Assembly (NCBI RefSeq): GCF_014648095.1
Contig: NZ_BMQL01000005.1
Span: 132,956 to 196,955 of the forward strand
Direction of reading: 5' to 3'
Origin: Deinococcus ruber
GTDB taxonomy: Bacteria > Deinococcota > Deinococci > Deinococcales > Deinococcaceae
Length of the DNA: 64,000 nt
Position 1 is the stretch's first letter; each line of letters opens with the position of its first letter. The position numbers and the translations under genes are program-made. Positions 1 to 13,915 of the stretch are shown in pieces. The notes beneath the pieces are model-generated. The model saw nothing but the letters and a program-made list of their open reading frames with translations. It was not told where the DNA came from and made no database searches.

Positions 1-1791
1 GGCGCGGGCAAAAACGCTCCTTTCCGCGTGCGGGTGACGGGCGGGCAGGCCATCGCCAACGATTTCACCACCTACGCCGAATCCGACACCAAACGCAGCG
101 AATTCGCCGCCCTGCCACTCACGGCCATCGTGCTGCTGCTGGTGTTCGGGGCACTCGTCGCCACCGGGCTGCCGCTGCTGATGAGCGTGCTGAGCATCAC
201 GGTGGCGATGGCGGGGCTGTACGGCCTGACGCAGCTCACGGTGATTTCCACGTTTGCTCAGAGCGTGATTACCCTGCTGGGCCTGGGCGCGGGCATCGAC
301 TACGCCCTGCTGATGGTCAACCGCTTCCGCGAGGAATTGCAGCGCCCCCTTCAGCCGGGCGGAGCGCAGGGAGCCGCGTACCGCACCGTTCTGACCGCCG
401 GGCGCAGTGTGGCATTCAGCGGGCTGACGGTGGCGGTGGCGATGGCGGCGCTGATTATTCCGCCGCTGGCCTTTGTGCGCGGCATGGGCTTCGGAGGCGT
501 GCTGGTTGTGCTGCTCACGGTGCTGGTCAGCATCACGGCGCTGCCCGCCTGCTTCGTGCTGCTGGGCGAGCGCGTCAACAGCCCGCGCCTGCTGAAGCTG
601 ACCTGGAGCCAGAATGCCCGCGCCAGCGAAGCCTGGACGGCTTTTGCCCGCAAAGTCATCGCCCGCCCGTGGCTGGGACTGGTGGGCTGCACGGTGCTGC
701 TGCTCGCGCTGGCCGCCCCTGCCCTCGACCTGAAGACCGGGTACGCCGGGGCGTTTGGTCTGACGGCGGGCGTGGATTCCCGCGACGCGCTGCGGCAGGT
801 GCAGGCGCTGGGCGCGGGCGGGCTGCTCAGCAATTTCGAGGTGGTCTTCGATCTGAAGGAGCAGACCTATGGCCCGCAGAGCCGTGACATGCTGCGCCGC
901 GTCAGCACCGAGCTTCAGGCGTTGCCGGGCGTTCAGACGGTCATTTCACCGTTTCTGACGGCCTCGGCGCTGCGGGGCGGGGGCAGCAGTCTGGATTCGC
1001 TGGGCCAGCTCGCGACCCTGACGCGGCGCAGCATCTCGGCAGATCGCCACCACCTGCGCCTGACCATCATTCCGGCGCGCTACCTGCGGGCCGACCAGAT
1101 CGACGCTTACGAAACGCGCCTGAGAGCGGTGCTCGACACGGCAGGCGTTGCGTATCTGGTGGGCGGCGCACCCGTGGGCGAGCGCGAATTCACCCGCGCC
1201 ATTACCAGCGCCACGCCACTGGCGGTGGGCATCGTCTTCGGCGTCACGTTCCTGCTGTTTCTGGTGGCGTTCCGCAGCATCGTGCTGCCGCTCAAATCCA
1301 TCCTGATGAACAGCCTGACGGTGGGCGCGGCCTACGGCGTGGTGGTGCTGGTGGTGCAGAAGGGGTTTCTGGCCGGGCCGCTGGGCATTCCGGACGATGT
1401 GGGCGTGCTCGATTCCAGCCTGCCGCTGCTGCTGTTCGCGGTGCTGTTCGGCCTGAGCATGGATTACGAGATCTTTCTGCTGTCGCGGGTGCAGGAAGAA
1501 CACCTGCGCGGAGCCAGCAACGACGAGGCCATCGTGCTGGCGGTGGGGCGCACGGCCCGCATCATCACGAGCGCCGCCGCCATCATGTTCATCGTGTTCT
1601 GCGCCTTCATCGTGGGGCGCGTGGTGGTAAACAAGAGTATCGGGCTGGGGCTGGCCGTGGCAGTGCTGCTCGACGCCACGCTGGTGCGCCTGATTCTGGT
1701 GCCCAGCTTTCTGAAACTGGCCGGGAAGTGGAACTGGTGGCTGCCGAAGTGGCTGGATCGGCTGCTGCCGCATGTGGATATCGAGCACTGA
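1..1791 (+). CDS. MMPL/RND family transporter, C-terminal part (5' truncated)
   Basis: The reading frame is open from base 1, so the gene starts outside the window; the GTG at 28 is probably internal. About 596 residues are visible. Two hydrophobic blocks flank a soluble domain. The motifs [19 protein letters not shown] in the first block and [20 protein letters not shown] in the second are the repeated Asp-containing transmembrane signatures of MMPL-type RND transporters. Known family members export lipids or drugs across the inner membrane using proton flow, and the Asp residues are thought to relay protons. The substrate cannot be read from the sequence. The following gene is 190 bp away and has its own -10 hexamer, so it is probably a separate unit. 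Confidence 0.88.
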   Translation, partial: GAGKNAPFRVRVTGGQAIANDFTTYAESDTKRSEFAALPLTAIVLLLVFGALVATGLPLLMSVLSITVAMAGLYGLTQLTVISTFAQSVITLLGLGAGIDYALLMVNRFREELQRPLQPGGAQGAAYRTVLTAGRSVAFSGLTVAVAMAALIIPPLAFVRGMGFGGVLVVLLTVLVSITALPACFVLLGERVNSPRLLKLTWSQNARASEAWTAFARKVIARPWLGLVGCTVLLLALAAPALDLKTGYAGAFGLTAGVDSRDALRQVQALGAGGLLSNFEVVFDLKEQTYGPQSRDMLRRVSTELQALPGVQTVISPFLTASALRGGGSSLDSLGQLATLTRRSISADRHHLRLTIIPARYLRADQIDAYETRLRAVLDTAGVAYLVGGAPVGEREFTRAITSATPLAVGIVFGVTFLLFLVAFRSIVLPLKSILMNSLTVGAAYGVVVLVVQKGFLAGPLGIPDDVGVLDSSLPLLLFAVLFGLSMDYEIFLLSRVQEEHLRGASNDEAIVLAVGRTARIITSAAAIMFIVFCAFIVGRVVVNKSIGLGLAVAVLLDATLVRLILVPSFLKLAGKWNWWLPKWLDRLLPHVDIEH

Positions 1792-1968
1792 AGGGTGATG
1801 GGTAATGCGTGATGAGTGATGTGTCGTGCTGATGGACTGAGATGGCTGTTTTGTTCTCAAAGAGAAGAACAACCAGAGAAAAATAACCTCAGAACAGCAA
1901 GTCGCCTGGGCCTTTCCTCATCACGCATCACGCATCCCTCATCACCCTTCCCCTCTCCCCCTCCGCGC
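1792..1968. repeat. Inverted GTGATG-rich short repeats
   Basis: The left part (about 1793-1821) is built of GTGATG/GCGTGATG words, and the right part (about 1918-1948) of their reverse complement (CATCACGCATCACGC). Between them is a small hairpin, TTGTTCT/AGAACAA near 1851-1873. A related CATCAC-rich stretch recurs at about 15808-15840. This looks like an intergenic repeat family; no gene is visible here. Confidence 0.55.
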
Positions 1969-1974
1969 TAAGCT
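1969..1974 (+). promoter_or_regulatory. Leaderless-type -10 element of glcF
   Basis: TAAGCT ends 7 bases before the GTG start of glcF, which suggests transcription starts at or next to the start codon. No Shine-Dalgarno sequence precedes the GTG. Confidence 0.55.
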
Positions 1975-1981
1975 GACACGC

Positions 1982-3259
<1,278 letters not shown>

Positions 3260-3337
3260 AGCAGTTTCGGAAACTGGAACGGCGTCCAGAACGGCTTTTT
3301 CCGCTCGTTTTCCGGTGCCGTTCTTGTGCCAGTTGCT
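3260..3337. repeat. Palindromic intergenic repeat between convergent genes
   Basis: Ends read AGAGCAGTTTC and CCAGTTGCTCT, and the inner parts AACTGGAACGGC and GCCGTTC..GCCAGTT are also complementary, so the whole 78 bp folds on itself. It fills the gap between glcF and the converging small gene, and could act as a bidirectional terminator or be a member of a dispersed repeat family. Confidence 0.5.
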
Positions 3338-3634
3338 CTAGCTTTTCGACAGGGCCGCCACCAGTTCAGCCTTGCTCATGCGGCTGCGTCCGCTCAGGCC
3401 CGCTTCTCTGGCGCGGTTGTACAGCTCGTCGCGGCTCAGGTCGCTCAGCGCCTTGTTCGGATTCCCGGTGCCCTGGGTGCGTCTGTTGGGGGTGCGGCCT
3501 TCCTCGCGGCGGTGCTTGTTGACGGTGCGGGCGGCAATTTCTTCGGCCTGCTCCTCGCTCTCTCCGCGCTGCGTCTCGCTGTCCCTCACGTGCTGATACT
3601 GGCGTTCGTCCTTGTCGCTCCAGGCATCGGGCAT
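3338..3634 (-). CDS. Small Rho_N/SAP-like domain protein
   Basis: A 98-residue, strongly charged protein. The first half (DERQYQHVRDSETQRGES and following) is hydrophilic and helical. The last 40 residues (LSDLSRDELYNRAREAGLSG, then MSKAELVAAL) match the short helix-extended-helix motif of Rho N-terminal/SAP-like domains, which bind nucleic acid. Similar small proteins are often annotated as plasmid-stabilisation or Rho-N proteins, but the role is unknown. The start at 3634 is chosen over the in-frame ATG at 3655 because a perfect AGGAGG lies 7 bases upstream of it. Confidence 0.8.
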   Translation of the reverse strand: MPDAWSDKDERQYQHVRDSETQRGESEEQAEEIAARTVNKHRREEGRTPNRRTQGTGNPNKALSDLSRDELYNRAREAGLSGRSRMSKAELVAALSKS

Positions 3635-3713
3635 GGTGGTTCCTCCTGCCGCCACCGTAGCGCCGCCCGCCGCTGCCGGGATGAAGCGGCGCTCAGAGGG
3701 CCGAAAGCCAGCA

Positions 3714-4424
3714 TTATCCCTGTCTGGAGCCTTCGTTAAGCTGAGCCAGCCAGATGGTATGCCGCGCTCCCCTGCCCCTGCCGCTCTTGTCGGTGCGGGC
3801 GTGGACCGTGCGAACCTGCACCGCGTAGCCTGCCGCCGTCAGCCGGGCGGTAAACCCCGTATCCTGCTCTGCCGACCACACCGCCAGCACGCCGCCGGGC
3901 CGCAGGGCACGCCGCGCCGCTGCCAGCCCTGCCGGGGTATACAGCCAGTTGTTCTCCTGCTGGGTCATGCCTTCCGGCCCATTGTCCACATCGAGCAGCA
4001 CGGCGTCGTAGTCGGCGCGGGCGGCACGGATCACCTCGGCCACATCCGAGATCAGCACCGACACACGCGGATCATCGAGCGGCCTGCCCGCTGCTGCGCC
4101 CAGTGCGCCCCGGTTCCACTCGACCACCTCCGGCACCAGTTCGGCCACCACGGCGCTGCCCGCCTCGCCCACCGCCCGCAGCGCCGCCGCCAGCGTAAAG
4201 CCCATGCCCAGCCCCCCCACCAGCACCCGCGCCGCCTGCGGATTGCCCAGCAGCGTACACGCCTGCGTCGCCAGCGCTTCTTCAGAGCCGTGCAGACGAC
4301 TGTTCATCAGCTCGCTGACGTAGCCGGAAATGCGGATCGAAAATTCGTCGCCGCGTTGCCAGAGCAGCAGGCGGTCTTGGGTGCCGGGAATGGGGGCACG
4401 GCCCAGAAGCGTCCAGGGAAGCAT
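3714..4424 (-). CDS. Spermidine synthase-like SAM-fold protein
   Basis: Predicted 236 residues. A Rossmann-type nucleotide motif, VLVGGLGMGFTLAAAL, is followed by an acidic strand end (VVAELVPEVVEWNR) and DYDAVLLDVDNGPE, the layout of SpeE-type aminopropyltransferases and their relatives. The protein is shorter than classical SpeE and no SpeD partner is nearby, so it may be one of the many SpeE-like methyltransferase-fold proteins of unknown substrate. The start at 4424 (MLPWTLLG) is preferred to 4469 because TACACT lies 7 bases upstream in the leaderless arrangement. Confidence 0.75.
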   Translation of the reverse strand: MLPWTLLGRAPIPGTQDRLLLWQRGDEFSIRISGYVSELMNSRLHGSEEALATQACTLLGNPQAARVLVGGLGMGFTLAAALRAVGEAGSAVVAELVPEVVEWNRGALGAAAGRPLDDPRVSVLISDVAEVIRAARADYDAVLLDVDNGPEGMTQQENNWLYTPAGLAAARRALRPGGVLAVWSAEQDTGFTARLTAAGYAVQVRTVHARTDKSGRGRGARHTIWLAQLNEGSRQG

Positions 4425-4431
4425 GGGGGGC

Positions 4432-4437
4432 AGTGTA
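4432..4437 (-). promoter_or_regulatory. Leaderless-type -10 element (SpeE-like gene)
   Basis: TACACT on the minus strand, 7 bases before the ATG at 4424. It decides the start choice for that gene. Confidence 0.5.
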
Positions 4438-4642
4438 GCGGGGCAGGCCGTTCTGTACCGTCTGCCCACTCGCCACCGTGCAGCTCTCTGAAATGGGCGG
4501 CGGCCTGTCTACAACCCCGACCGGGCAAACATGAGAAGTTCTATAAACTGGGACATCCGTCCCTGCCAGCGTCAGACGGTGTTCCTGTGATCGCAGTCTC
4601 CCCCTTCGTCTCTTTTCTTGTCCAGTTCAAAGGAGTCACAGC

Positions 4643-6112
4643 ATGACCACAGGTGTTTGGCAGAAACTCATGCGAACAAAATCCGCCGATGCGGAAGTCA
4701 GTGATGGACACGGCGGCGAGCTGAAGCGCACGCTGGGCCTGTTTCCGCTGGTGATGCTGGGCGTCGGGGCCACCATCGGCACCGGCATTTTCTTTGCGAT
4801 GGGCGAGGCGGTGCCCAAAGCTGGCCCCGCCGTGATCTGGTCGTTCGTGCTGGCGGGGCTGGCAGCGGCCCTCACAGCGCTGTGTTACGCCGAATTGGCC
4901 TCCAGTATTCCGGCGTCGGGGTCGGCGTACTCGTACACCTACGTCACCATCGGGGAATTCGTGGCGTACATCGTGGGGGCGTGCCTGCTGCTCGAATATG
5001 CGCTAGCCGCCAGCGCCACCAGTATCGGCTGGTCAGAATACCTGAACAATTTCCTGAAAAATTCGGTGGGCTGGGAAATTCCCGAAGCGCTGCGCTCACC
5101 ACTGCTGGTGCGCGGCGATACCGGGCTGGAAATGCACTGGGGACACATCAATCTGCCGCCGATCATTCTGGTGTGTATGTGCTGCTTTCTGCTGCTGCGC
5201 GGCGCACGCGAGTCGGCCACCGTCAACGCCGTGATGGTCATGATCAAGATCGCCATTCTCGCCTTCTTCTCGGCAGTGGCCTTCAGCGCCTTCAAAACCT
5301 CCAACTTCGTGCCCTTCAACCCCTTTGGCCTGAGCAGCATCGACGGGGCGGGCAACAAGATGGGCATCGTGGCGGCAGCGGGCACCATCTTCTTCTCGTT
5401 CATCGGGCTGGATACGGTTGCCACGGCGGGCGCGGAGGTCAAGAATCCCAAGCGCAATGTGCCGCTGGGCATCATTCTGGCGCTCATCATCGTGGTGGCC
5501 GCGTATATCGCGGTGGCGGTGGCCGCGATGGGCGCACAGCCCGCCTCGGCCTTCAAGGGGCAGGAAGCGGGGCTGGCGGTCATCTTGCAGAACGTGCTGG
5601 GAGCCAAGTGGCCCGCCGTGCTGCTGTCGGCAGGAGCGGTCATCTCGGTCTTCAGCGTCACGCTGGTCACCATTTACGGGCAGACGCGCATCCTGTTCGC
5701 CATCGGACGCGACGGTCTGATTCCCAAAGTCTTTCAGTCGGTCAACTCGCGCACGCTGGCCCCGGTGGTCAATACCGTAATCGTGTGCGTGGTGGTCGGC
5801 CTGATCGGCGGCTTCGTGGACTCGGCGTACCTGTGGGACATGGTGAGCATGGGCACGCTGGTGGCTTTCTCGCTGGTCTCGGTCGGCGTGATCGTGATGC
5901 GCTACAAGGCTCCGAATCTGGAGCGCGGCTTCAAGCTGCCGTTTGGCCCCTGGGTCATTCCGGTGCTGAGCGTGGCGGTGTGCCTGTTCATCATCAAAGA
6001 CCTGCCCGTCGAAACCTACCGGGTCTTCTTCATCTGGATGACGGTGGTGATCGTGGGGTATTTCCTGTACGGCATCCGGCATTCCAAGCTGGGCCAACAG
6101 GGGCCGTCGTGA
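4643..6112 (+). CDS. APC superfamily amino acid permease (CAT type)
   Basis: Predicted 489 residues with about 12-14 hydrophobic helices. The first helix holds the broken-helix substrate motif GVGATIGTGIFFAMG, and helix 6-8 regions contain FFSFIGLDTVATAGAEVKNP, both typical of cationic amino acid transporter-type APC permeases. It would import amino acids through the inner membrane. A ribosome binding site AAAGGAG precedes the ATG. The stop codon overlaps the GTG start of the next gene, a tandem universal stress protein, so the two are translated together. Specificity for lysine, arginine or ornithine is only a family-level guess. Confidence 0.88.
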   Translation: MTTGVWQKLMRTKSADAEVSDGHGGELKRTLGLFPLVMLGVGATIGTGIFFAMGEAVPKAGPAVIWSFVLAGLAAALTALCYAELASSIPASGSAYSYTYVTIGEFVAYIVGACLLLEYALAASATSIGWSEYLNNFLKNSVGWEIPEALRSPLLVRGDTGLEMHWGHINLPPIILVCMCCFLLLRGARESATVNAVMVMIKIAILAFFSAVAFSAFKTSNFVPFNPFGLSSIDGAGNKMGIVAAAGTIFFSFIGLDTVATAGAEVKNPKRNVPLGIILALIIVVAAYIAVAVAAMGAQPASAFKGQEAGLAVILQNVLGAKWPAVLLSAGAVISVFSVTLVTIYGQTRILFAIGRDGLIPKVFQSVNSRTLAPVVNTVIVCVVVGLIGGFVDSAYLWDMVSMGTLVAFSLVSVGVIVMRYKAPNLERGFKLPFGPWVIPVLSVAVCLFIIKDLPVETYRVFFIWMTVVIVGYFLYGIRHSKLGQQGPS

Positions 6113-6999
6113 ACACCGCCCTGGTCGGCTACACCCAGGACGCCAGTGGACAGGACGCGCTGGCGCTGGGCCGCCTGATCGCCCGGCACGCGGCGGCTCG
6201 GCTGCTGGTGTGTACGGTGGTGCCCGAAGCGTGGGTTCACCCGTCGCTGGGCGCAGTGGATCAGGAATACGCGTCGTATCTGGAAGAACACGCACAGGAA
6301 ACGCTGGAGAGCGCCCGCGCCGCGCTGGAAGACGTGCCCGACGTGCAGTACATCCGTCAGGCCGCCAGTTCGGCCACCACCGGGCTGAGCGAAGCCGCCG
6401 CCCAGCACGGCGCTGACGTGATCGTGCTGGGGTCGTCGCACAGCGGCTCCAGCGGTCGCCTGAGCCTGGGCAGCATGTCGAGCGAGCTGCTGCACCTGTC
6501 GAGCCTGCCGGTGGCGCTGGCCCCCCGCGACTACGCGGCACAGGCTCCGGCAGACGGCCACATCACCCGTCTGAGCTGCGCCTACGCCGGAACGGAAGTG
6601 TCGAATACCACCGTGCTGGAAGCGCTGCGGCTGGCAACGCTGCTGAACGTGCCGCTGCGTGTGGTGGCGTTCGCCGTGCGTGACCGCCAGATGTACCCGT
6701 CGCTGGCGGGCTTCAAGGCCGAAAACATGATCGTGGATGCGTGGCGCGAGCGTACCGGAGCCGCGCTGGAACGCCTGAAAGAGCAACTGGCTGGAATAAC
6801 GCCGCCCGTCGAAAGCGTCATGGCCGACGGCGAGGGCTGGGACGCCGCCCTGAGCAACGTGGAGTGGCAGCCGGGCGAGTTGCTGGCGCTGGGGTCGAGC
6901 CGCATGGGGGTGCTGAAGCGGGTCTTTCTGGGATCGAACGCCAGCAAGATCATGCGGGCTGCGCCGGTGCCGGTGCTGGTGCTGCCTAAAGTTGGATAG
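6109..6999 (+). CDS. Tandem-domain universal stress protein (UspA family)
   Basis: Predicted 296 residues made of two Usp domains. Domain 1 ends with GSSHSGSSGRLSLGSMSSEL, and domain 2 with GSSRMGVLKRVFLGSNASKI, both fitting the G-2x-G-9x-G(S/T) ATP-binding signature. The GTG start at 6109 overlaps the permease stop (GTGA), so the protein is translationally coupled to an APC permease. In other bacteria Usp domains are fused to or encoded beside permeases, and are thought to sense ATP or adjust transport. A regulatory role for this transporter is therefore inferred, not shown. The gene ends just before a clear intrinsic terminator. Confidence 0.86.
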   Translation: MNTALVGYTQDASGQDALALGRLIARHAAARLLVCTVVPEAWVHPSLGAVDQEYASYLEEHAQETLESARAALEDVPDVQYIRQAASSATTGLSEAAAQHGADVIVLGSSHSGSSGRLSLGSMSSELLHLSSLPVALAPRDYAAQAPADGHITRLSCAYAGTEVSNTTVLEALRLATLLNVPLRVVAFAVRDRQMYPSLAGFKAENMIVDAWRERTGAALERLKEQLAGITPPVESVMADGEGWDAALSNVEWQPGELLALGSSRMGVLKRVFLGSNASKIMRAAPVPVLVLPKVG

Positions 7000-7018
7000 A
7001 GAGAGTTGGAATGGAAAG

Positions 7019-7046
7019 GCCCCCGCTTCTGGTGGGGGCTTTTTTG
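7019..7046 (+). terminator. Intrinsic terminator of the permease-Usp operon
   Basis: GCCCCC (7019-7024) pairs with GGGGGC (7034-7039) and is followed by six T. It lies 20 bases after the usp stop codon. Confidence 0.88.
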
Positions 7047-7231
7047 CGACCTGACATGTAAAAACAACGCTTCTACAGTCACTTAGCCAGATGAGCTATG
7101 GCCCGACGCCTGCTCACGCTTTACCCTGAAGCATGATCTCCCTTCTTTCCCCATCCATACGGCGCGGGTAGGCGTCAAGAGAGCCTCCGCCGGAGGTGCG
7201 CCTGCCCTGCTGCGCCGTGTGGAGTGGCACT

Positions 7232-7468
7232 TTGCAGCGAGTTACTCAGTTTCATAAACAGCGACATACACGTGAGCAGATACGTCACGCACGTCAACGA
7301 ATAATTTCGCGCCGTCTATGGCAGGCCAGCGCATTTTCTACAGATGTGTGGTGGCATTATAAATTTGCCGGACAGGCCAGCAAGAACAACACCATCTGTA
7401 GCTGTGGGCTGTGCCGTGATGAAAAATACCGCGATAAACCCAGACAGCGCTTTTTCTGTGATGAATAG
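7232..7468 (+). CDS. Small basic Cys-rich protein of unknown function
   Basis: About 78 residues if TTG at 7232 is the start (GGAG lies 7 bases upstream); GTG at 7217 or 7196 are alternatives. The N-terminal half is a run of Arg/His/Gln helices (REQIRHARQRIISRRLWQ). The C-terminal half has aromatic residues, then ASKNNTICSCGLCRDEKY with Cys at 56, 58, 61 and 76, which could bind zinc. The pattern K-N-x-x-x-C-S-C-x-x-C recalls a family of tiny uncharacterised bacterial proteins, an assignment made from memory only. The DNA here is more AT-rich than its neighbours and uses rare codons such as ATA and AAA, so transfer or weak expression is possible. No clear promoter was found. Confidence 0.5.
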   Translation: MQRVTQFHKQRHTREQIRHARQRIISRRLWQASAFSTDVWWHYKFAGQASKNNTICSCGLCRDEKYRDKPRQRFFCDE

Positions 7469-7556
7469 GGTGCGCCTTTAACTCAGCCGTTGCTCTTTTC
7501 CTCCAGTCGTTCAGCTGCACCGCCGCCTGATACAGACTTTCTTACCTTTCCACCTA

Positions 7557-7596
7557 AACAAAAAGACTGCCCCTACATCACCGGGCAGTCTTTTCA
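7557..7596 (-). terminator. Intrinsic terminator of the purine operon
   Basis: A perfect 12-bp stem, AAAAGACTGCCC (7561-7572) with GGGCAGTCTTTT (7583-7594), lies just past the purF stop. Reading the minus strand it ends in a T run. Confidence 0.88.
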
Positions 7597-7616
7597 ATCT
7601 TAAATTGTCCCGCAGC

Positions 7617-9077
<1,461 letters not shown>

Positions 9078-9140
9078 GGGTGATTCCTTTGAGCAGCGCG
9101 GCAGTTCGGCAGGGAAAGGCGGTGTTGGCAGGGTACAAAC

Positions 9141-11371
<2,231 letters not shown>

Positions 11372-11375
<4 letters not shown>

Positions 11376-11848
11376 GCAGGCACCTTCTTGAGCAGCTGGA
11401 GCTGCCCTCTGTGATAGGCGATGTGGCGCAGGTGCAGCCCCAGTGCCGTCAGGCGTGGGCGCTCACCCGTGGGGGCGCTGGGCGAAAAGGTCATGCCGTT
11501 CAGGTCGTCGGGCGTCAGGGCGTGCAGGCGCTCCTGCACCTGTGCCGAAACGCTGTCCAGCCGTGCCAGCACCGCCGCCTTGCCCGCCGCTTCGACCAGG
11601 GGGGCGGCCTGCGTGCCCAGCGGCCCGACCCAGGCTTTGTCTTCCCAGCCCAGAAAGTGATAGGTGGGCGTGCGATCTTCCAGCACCGTCAGGCGCAGCC
11701 AGTCGGCAATGTGCAGCGCGTGCCACGCGGGCGCATGCCCCAGCGCTTCCGCCAGAAATTCAGGATCGCTGAAGCTGTCGAGCGAGCCGCGAAACGCGCT
11801 GAGTTCGGCGGTGTACTGCTCGGCAATAAACGCTTGCAGGGTCGTCAT
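11372..11848 (-). CDS. DinB-like four-helix protein inside the purine operon
   Basis: Predicted 158 residues. The fold signature is DinB/YfiT-like: His46 in [10 protein letters not shown], and His142 and His146 in [10 protein letters not shown], matching the H...HxxxHxGQ metal-binding triad. Proteins of this family bind zinc or nickel, and some are thiol transferases; the reaction of this one is unknown. The start overlaps purQ by ATGA and the stop overlaps purL by ATGA, so it is translated as part of the FGAM-synthase operon. In Deinococcus the DinB family is expanded. A place between purQ and purL suggests a link to purine or folate metabolism, but this is inference. Confidence 0.82.
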
Positions 11849-12513
11849 CTGACCAGTGCGCCTTTCAGACTGGCGAACAGCCCGCGCCCGTCCTCGCTGC
11901 CCAGCAGGGCTTCGATGGCCCGCTCGGGGTGCGGCATCATGCCCAGCACATTGCCGCGCTCCGACACGATTCCGGCGATATCGTTCAGCGAGCCGTTGGG
12001 ATTGTCGAGGTAGCGGAAGACCACCTGCCCCTCTCCTTCCAGCCGCTCCAGCGTGGCCTGATCGGCGTAGTAGTTGCCCTCGCCGTGCGCGATAGGAATT
12101 TCGATGCTCTGACCTGCCGTATACGCCGACGTAAACGCGGTCTGGGCATTCTCGACGCGCAGATGCACTGGCCTGCACAGAAAATGCAGATCCTGATTGC
12201 GGCTGAGTGCGCCGGGCAACAGCCCGCTTTCGGTGAGTACCTGAAAGCCGTTGCACACGCCCAGCACAAAGCCGCCGCGCTCGGCATGGGCCTTGACCGC
12301 GCTCATGATCGGGCTGCGGGCCGCAATCGCGCCGCTTCTCAGGTGGTCGCCGTAGGAAAAGCCGCCCGGCAGAAACACCAGATCGGTTCCGGCGGGCAGC
12401 CCTTCCTCGGTATGCCACACGAAGCGCGAGGCCGGGTCGAGTAGCGTCCTCGCGGCGTGCAGCGCGTCGGCGTCGCAGTTGGAGCCGGGAAACTGGATGA
12501 CAGCGACGTTCAT
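11845..12513 (-). CDS. purQ: FGAM synthase glutaminase subunit (PurQ)
   Basis: Predicted 222 residues, a class I glutamine amidotransferase. The nucleophile is Cys87 in GVCNGFQ, and the His-Glu pair is in MPHPERAIE near the C-terminus. It releases ammonia from glutamine for Pur[11 protein letters not shown] at the N-terminus is characteristic of PurQ. It overlaps purS upstream (ATGA) and the DinB-like gene downstream (ATGA). The ATG at 12513 is chosen over upstream in-frame codons because of the match to the PurQ N-terminus and the overlap. Confidence 0.96.
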   Translation of the reverse strand: MNVAVIQFPGSNCDADALHAARTLLDPASRFVWHTEEGLPAGTDLVFLPGGFSYGDHLRSGAIAARSPIMSAVKAHAERGGFVLGVCNGFQVLTESGLLPGALSRNQDLHFLCRPVHLRVENAQTAFTSAYTAGQSIEIPIAHGEGNYYADQATLERLEGEGQVVFRYLDNPNGSLNDIAGIVSERGNVLGMMPHPERAIEALLGSEDGRGLFASLKGALVR

Positions 12514-12776
12514 GCCGGGGCGCTTTCCTTCGCTTCTTGCAGCTCCCAGCGCACGTTCTCCATGACCGGATTGCTCAGCACGTTTTCGGCAATGTCCTTC
12601 AGGCGGGCTTCCACTTCGGCGCGTTCGCCCTCTAGAGACAGTTCGATCAGTTTGCCCACGCGCACGCCGCTGGCCGAAAGGCCCAGATGCGACAGCGCCC
12701 GCTCGACGGTGCGGCCCTGCGGATCGAGGATGGAGGGCTTGAGGGTGACAAAAACTTTGGCGTGGTACTGGGGCAT
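12510..12776 (-). CDS. purS: FGAM synthase PurS subunit
   Basis: Predicted 88 residues, usual PurS length. It starts [20 protein letters not shown] and contains [15 protein letters not shown], the conserved core of PurS, which bridges PurQ and PurL and helps channel ammonia. Translationally coupled to purQ by ATGA. There is a 68-bp gap upstream to purC. Confidence 0.95.
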   Translation of the reverse strand: MPQYHAKVFVTLKPSILDPQGRTVERALSHLGLSASGVRVGKLIELSLEGERAEVEARLKDIAENVLSNPVMENVRWELQEAKESAPA

Positions 12777-12844
12777 ACAAACCTCGGAAAATTGGGGTTG
12801 GAGTTCAGGGAAACACAGAAGATTTCAGGCTGTCAGGGCTGTTC

Positions 12845-13591
12845 TCAGTTCTCGCTCTGGTTCGCAGCGCCCTGCGTTACCCGGCGCAGCATCTCGGCAT
12901 ACGCATCTTCCACGCCGCCCAGGTCGCGCCGGAAGCGGTCTTTGTCCATCTTCTCGTTCGTTTGCGCGTCCCAGAAGCGGCAGGTGTCGGGGCTGATCTC
13001 GTCGGCCAGCACGATCTCGCCGCTGCTCAATTTTCCGAATTCCAGCTTGAAATCGATGAGGCGGATGCCGCGTGCCAGGAAAAACGGCGTCAGGAAGTCG
13101 CGTACCTGAAGCGCCAGCTCGCGAATACGCTTCAGGTCGTCTTCGGTGGCCCACCCCAGGCTCACGGCGGTGTCGGTATTGATGAGCGGGTCTCCCAGCG
13201 CGTCGGATTTATAGCAGTACTCCACGACGGGGCGGCTCAGCGGCGTGCCCTCAGCGATGTCCAGCCGCTTGGAAAAGCTGCCCGCTGCCACGTTCCGCAC
13301 GATCACCTCGACGGGCACGATGGTGACAGCTTTCACCAGTTGCTCGGTGTCGCTGAGCTTAGAGATGAAGTGCGTGGGAATGCCCGCCGCTTCCAACAGT
13401 GGGTAAATGGCGGCGGTGATGGCGTTGTTGATGGCCCCCTTGCCGCCGATCTGGGCCTTTTTCACGCCGTTGAAGGCGGTGGCGTCGTCCTTGTACTCGA
13501 CGATGTATTCGGTGGGGGTAGCGGTGGCGTATACGCGTTTGGCCTTGCCTTCATAGCGCAGTTCGCCGCGCTCGATCTTCGTTTCACTCAT
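12845..13591 (-). CDS. purC: SAICAR synthetase (PurC)
   Basis: Predicted 248 residues. PurC joins aspartate to CAIR using ATP, step 7 or 8 of purine synthesis. [11 protein letters not shown] at the N-terminus is the nucleotide-binding signature, [18 protein letters not shown] matches the family pattern, and [10 protein letters not shown] with [11 protein letters not shown] completes the active site. The ATG at 13591 is backed by GAAGGAAG 7 bases upstream; a longer in-frame extension to 13741 has no such site. First gene of the purine operon. Confidence 0.96.
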   Translation of the reverse strand: MSETKIERGELRYEGKAKRVYATATPTEYIVEYKDDATAFNGVKKAQIGGKGAINNAITAAIYPLLEAAGIPTHFISKLSDTEQLVKAVTIVPVEVIVRNVAAGSFSKRLDIAEGTPLSRPVVEYCYKSDALGDPLINTDTAVSLGWATEDDLKRIRELALQVRDFLTPFFLARGIRLIDFKLEFGKLSSGEIVLADEISPDTCRFWDAQTNEKMDKDRFRRDLGGVEDAYAEMLRRVTQGAANQSEN

Positions 13592-13915
13592 GCTGGTCTT
13601 CCTTCGACTGCTAAGCACCCTGGCCCCAAAGTAGACGCAGCGCCGCCCCAGCCAGAACAGGGAGACGCTGCGTTGCGCTGAACTCCGGGGTGGCCCGGCT
13701 CCATGCGGCGATAAAAACCTTTCAAAATCCTCCGTCGCCACCTCTCGGGTGGGCTTACCGCCCAGAAACTGGCGGGGCGTCTCGCAGGACGCGGAAGGTG
13801 GAAGGGCGATGATTGAGCTGACTGGTGGCTGACCTGAACTGTGTCAGGGCGATGTACGCTCCAGCTTAACACCCACGCCTGCACCGGGCCACAGACAGCC
13901 AGACAGGCCGCAGCC
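13592..13915 (-). promoter_or_regulatory. Leader region upstream of purC, no gene seen
   Basis: About 320 bp without a convincing gene. A 7-bp stem, CGCAGCG (13636-13642) with CGCTGCG (13666-13672), lies close to the start of purC. No known purine riboswitch core was recognised, and no strong promoter. The operon promoter should be here. Confidence 0.35.

Noticed and set aside
946..1872. Long minus-strand open frame opposite the MMPL gene
   Set aside because: It is the complement of a strongly GC-biased gene, and its translation is His/Gln-rich without any family motif.
4882..6108. Plus-strand open frame inside the permease, joined to the Usp frame
   Set aside because: It is the +2 shadow of the permease (Arg/Gly/His-rich text). 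The Usp protein starts with the GTG at 6109.
7338..7520. 60-codon minus-strand ORF opposite the small Cys-rich gene
   Set aside because: No motif and no ribosome site; the plus-strand frame has the more regular Cys pattern.
13592..13915. A purine or folate riboswitch in the purC leader
   Set aside because: I could not fold any known riboswitch core from this text; only a 7-bp stem is visible.
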